From assembly GCA_017861495.1 (NCBI GenBank), contig JAGFXW010000142.1, forward strand, positions 1 to 6,591: 6,591 nt of DNA, given 5' to 3'. How positions within the stretch are numbered: position 1 is the stretch's first letter; the number at the start of each line of letters is the position of its first letter. The notes beneath the pieces are model-generated. The model had not been told where the DNA came from, ran no database searches, and saw only the letters and a list, made by a program, of their open reading frames with translations. Of this stretch, positions 5,970-6,591 are shown piece by piece. Source of the DNA: Bacillota bacterium. Its GTDB lineage: Bacteria; Bacillota_C; Negativicutes; CTSoil-072. A program made the translations under genes and the position numbers.

Positions 5970-6548
5970 TTATTTAATAATTTCGACGGTAGTTTTTGAG
6001 TTCATCATTGCCGCGTTACTTTCATCCGTATCGACATGCATTTCCAATTTAGAAGTATCGCTGACACGAACCAACACATTATCAAAGATCAAGCCTCTTG
6101 GTCCATCGCAACGGACTTTTACAATTTCTTTGTCATGTACTCCATATTCCTCAGCATCAGCAGGCAACATATGGATATGTCGGCAGGCAGCAATAGCGCC
6201 TTCTTTTAATTGAACAGAACCATTCGGACCAACAATTGTTAATCCTGGAGTATTATTTAAATCACCTGAATCACGGACAGGCGGTTGCACACCGAGTTTT
6301 AATGCATCGGTTAGGGAAATTTCTACTTGAGTTCTTTTCCGTTCCGGTCCTAAGATCCGAACTTTCTTCATGGTTCCTTTTTCAGTTACCAAATCTACCG
6401 TTTCTTCTGAAGCAAACTGTCCCGGTTGTGATAATGCTTTTTTAAAGGTTAGTTGATGTCCAGTCCCGTAAAGTGTATCCAGATCTTCACGAGTTACATG
6501 GATATGGCGCGCTGAAATACCAACCGGGATTTTTTTACATTCTGACAT
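5970..6548 (-). CDS. pduL: Phosphate propanoyltransferase, PduL family
   Basis: Converts a short acyl-CoA (propanoyl- or acetyl-CoA) and phosphate to acyl-phosphate and CoA. It is unrelated in sequence to Pta but does the same job. With ATG 6548 as residue 1 (192 aa), the zinc-site histidines are visible as SARHIHV (H15, H17), CRHIHM (H124, H126) and HVDTDESNAA (H171). Other family hallmarks are KALSQPGQFASEETV, ILGPERKRTQVEIS and PPVRDSGD. The protein begins directly with the catalytic fold. It lacks the N-terminal extension that targets some PduL proteins to microcompartments, and no shell genes are in view, so a cytosolic role feeding acetate or propionate kinase is likely. GTG 6560 is an in-frame alternative but overlaps AGGAG (6564-6560), which better serves ATG 6548 at 11 nt. 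It is separated from iclR by a terminator. Confidence 0.93.
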   Translation of the reverse strand: MSECKKIPVGISARHIHVTREDLDTLYGTGHQLTFKKALSQPGQFASEETVDLVTEKGTMKKVRILGPERKRTQVEISLTDALKLGVQPPVRDSGDLNNTPGLTIVGPNGSVQLKEGAIAACRHIHMLPADAEEYGVHDKEIVKVRCDGPRGLIFDNVLVRVSDTSKLEMHVDTDESNAAMMNSKTTVEIIK

Positions 6549-6559
6549 TCGAATAATCA

Positions 6560-6564
6560 CTCCT
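6560..6564 (-). promoter_or_regulatory. Ribosome binding site of pduL
   Basis: AGGAG on the minus strand, 11 nt before ATG 6548, slightly longer than usual spacing. It argues against the GTG at 6560, which the motif itself overlaps. Confidence 0.6.
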
Positions 6565-6591
6565 GCATTTTAATATATGTAATTTTCCTCA

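Noticed and set aside
6236..6445. Plus-strand open frame opposite pduL
   Set aside because: Antisense shadow of a gene with all PduL hallmarks.
1..6591. CRISPR arrays, tRNA or rRNA genes, transposases and phage genes
   Set aside because: No regularly spaced repeats, RNA gene signatures or mobile-element proteins were found on either strand.

Overview
The window looks like ordinary chromosomal DNA from an anaerobic, fermentative or acetogenic Firmicute. It is moderately AT-rich, with strong AGGAGG-type ribosome binding sites and ferredoxin-linked 2-oxoacid metabolism. The gene set (four-gene 2-oxoacid:ferredoxin oxidoreductase, free-standing PduL, hybrid-binding-domain RNase H, IclR regulator) fits a Negativicutes/Sporomusa-type or clostridial host, but that placement is an inference from gene style, not a database match. 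All nine supported genes lie on the minus strand, so transcription runs from high to low coordinates.

Layout in transcription order. (1) 6548-5970: PduL-type phosphate acyltransferase, closed by a strong hairpin terminator at 5917-5950. (2) 5815-5039: an IclR-family regulator with a TTG start, preceded by a short palindrome. (3) 4976-2400: a tight four-gene operon encoding a 2-oxoacid:ferredoxin oxidoreductase, in the order ferredoxin subunit (delta), alpha, beta, gamma. It is closed by a perfect 13-bp-stem terminator at 2338-2374. The 62-bp gap between iclR and the ferredoxin gene carries an inverted repeat and no terminator. (4) 2399-2034: a 366-bp non-coding stretch holding that terminator, a 13-bp palindrome and a cluster of AACCAA motifs. 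(5) 2033-595: a PHP-domain phosphoesterase overlapping a class I SAM-dependent methyltransferase. (6) 531-1: the N-terminal 177 codons of a viroplasmin-domain RNase H, running off the window edge.

The central theme is energy metabolism. The oxidoreductase turns a 2-oxoacid plus CoA into acyl-CoA, CO2 and reduced ferredoxin. PduL can convert short acyl-CoAs to acyl-phosphates, from which a kinase elsewhere could make ATP. The IclR protein between them is the obvious candidate regulator. The PHP/methyltransferase/RNase H group has no evident link to this pathway.

I found no mobile element, CRISPR array, tRNA or rRNA, and no strong sign of a new system. The most interesting leads are regulatory: the inverted repeats upstream of the oxidoreductase operon, of iclR and of the PHP gene.
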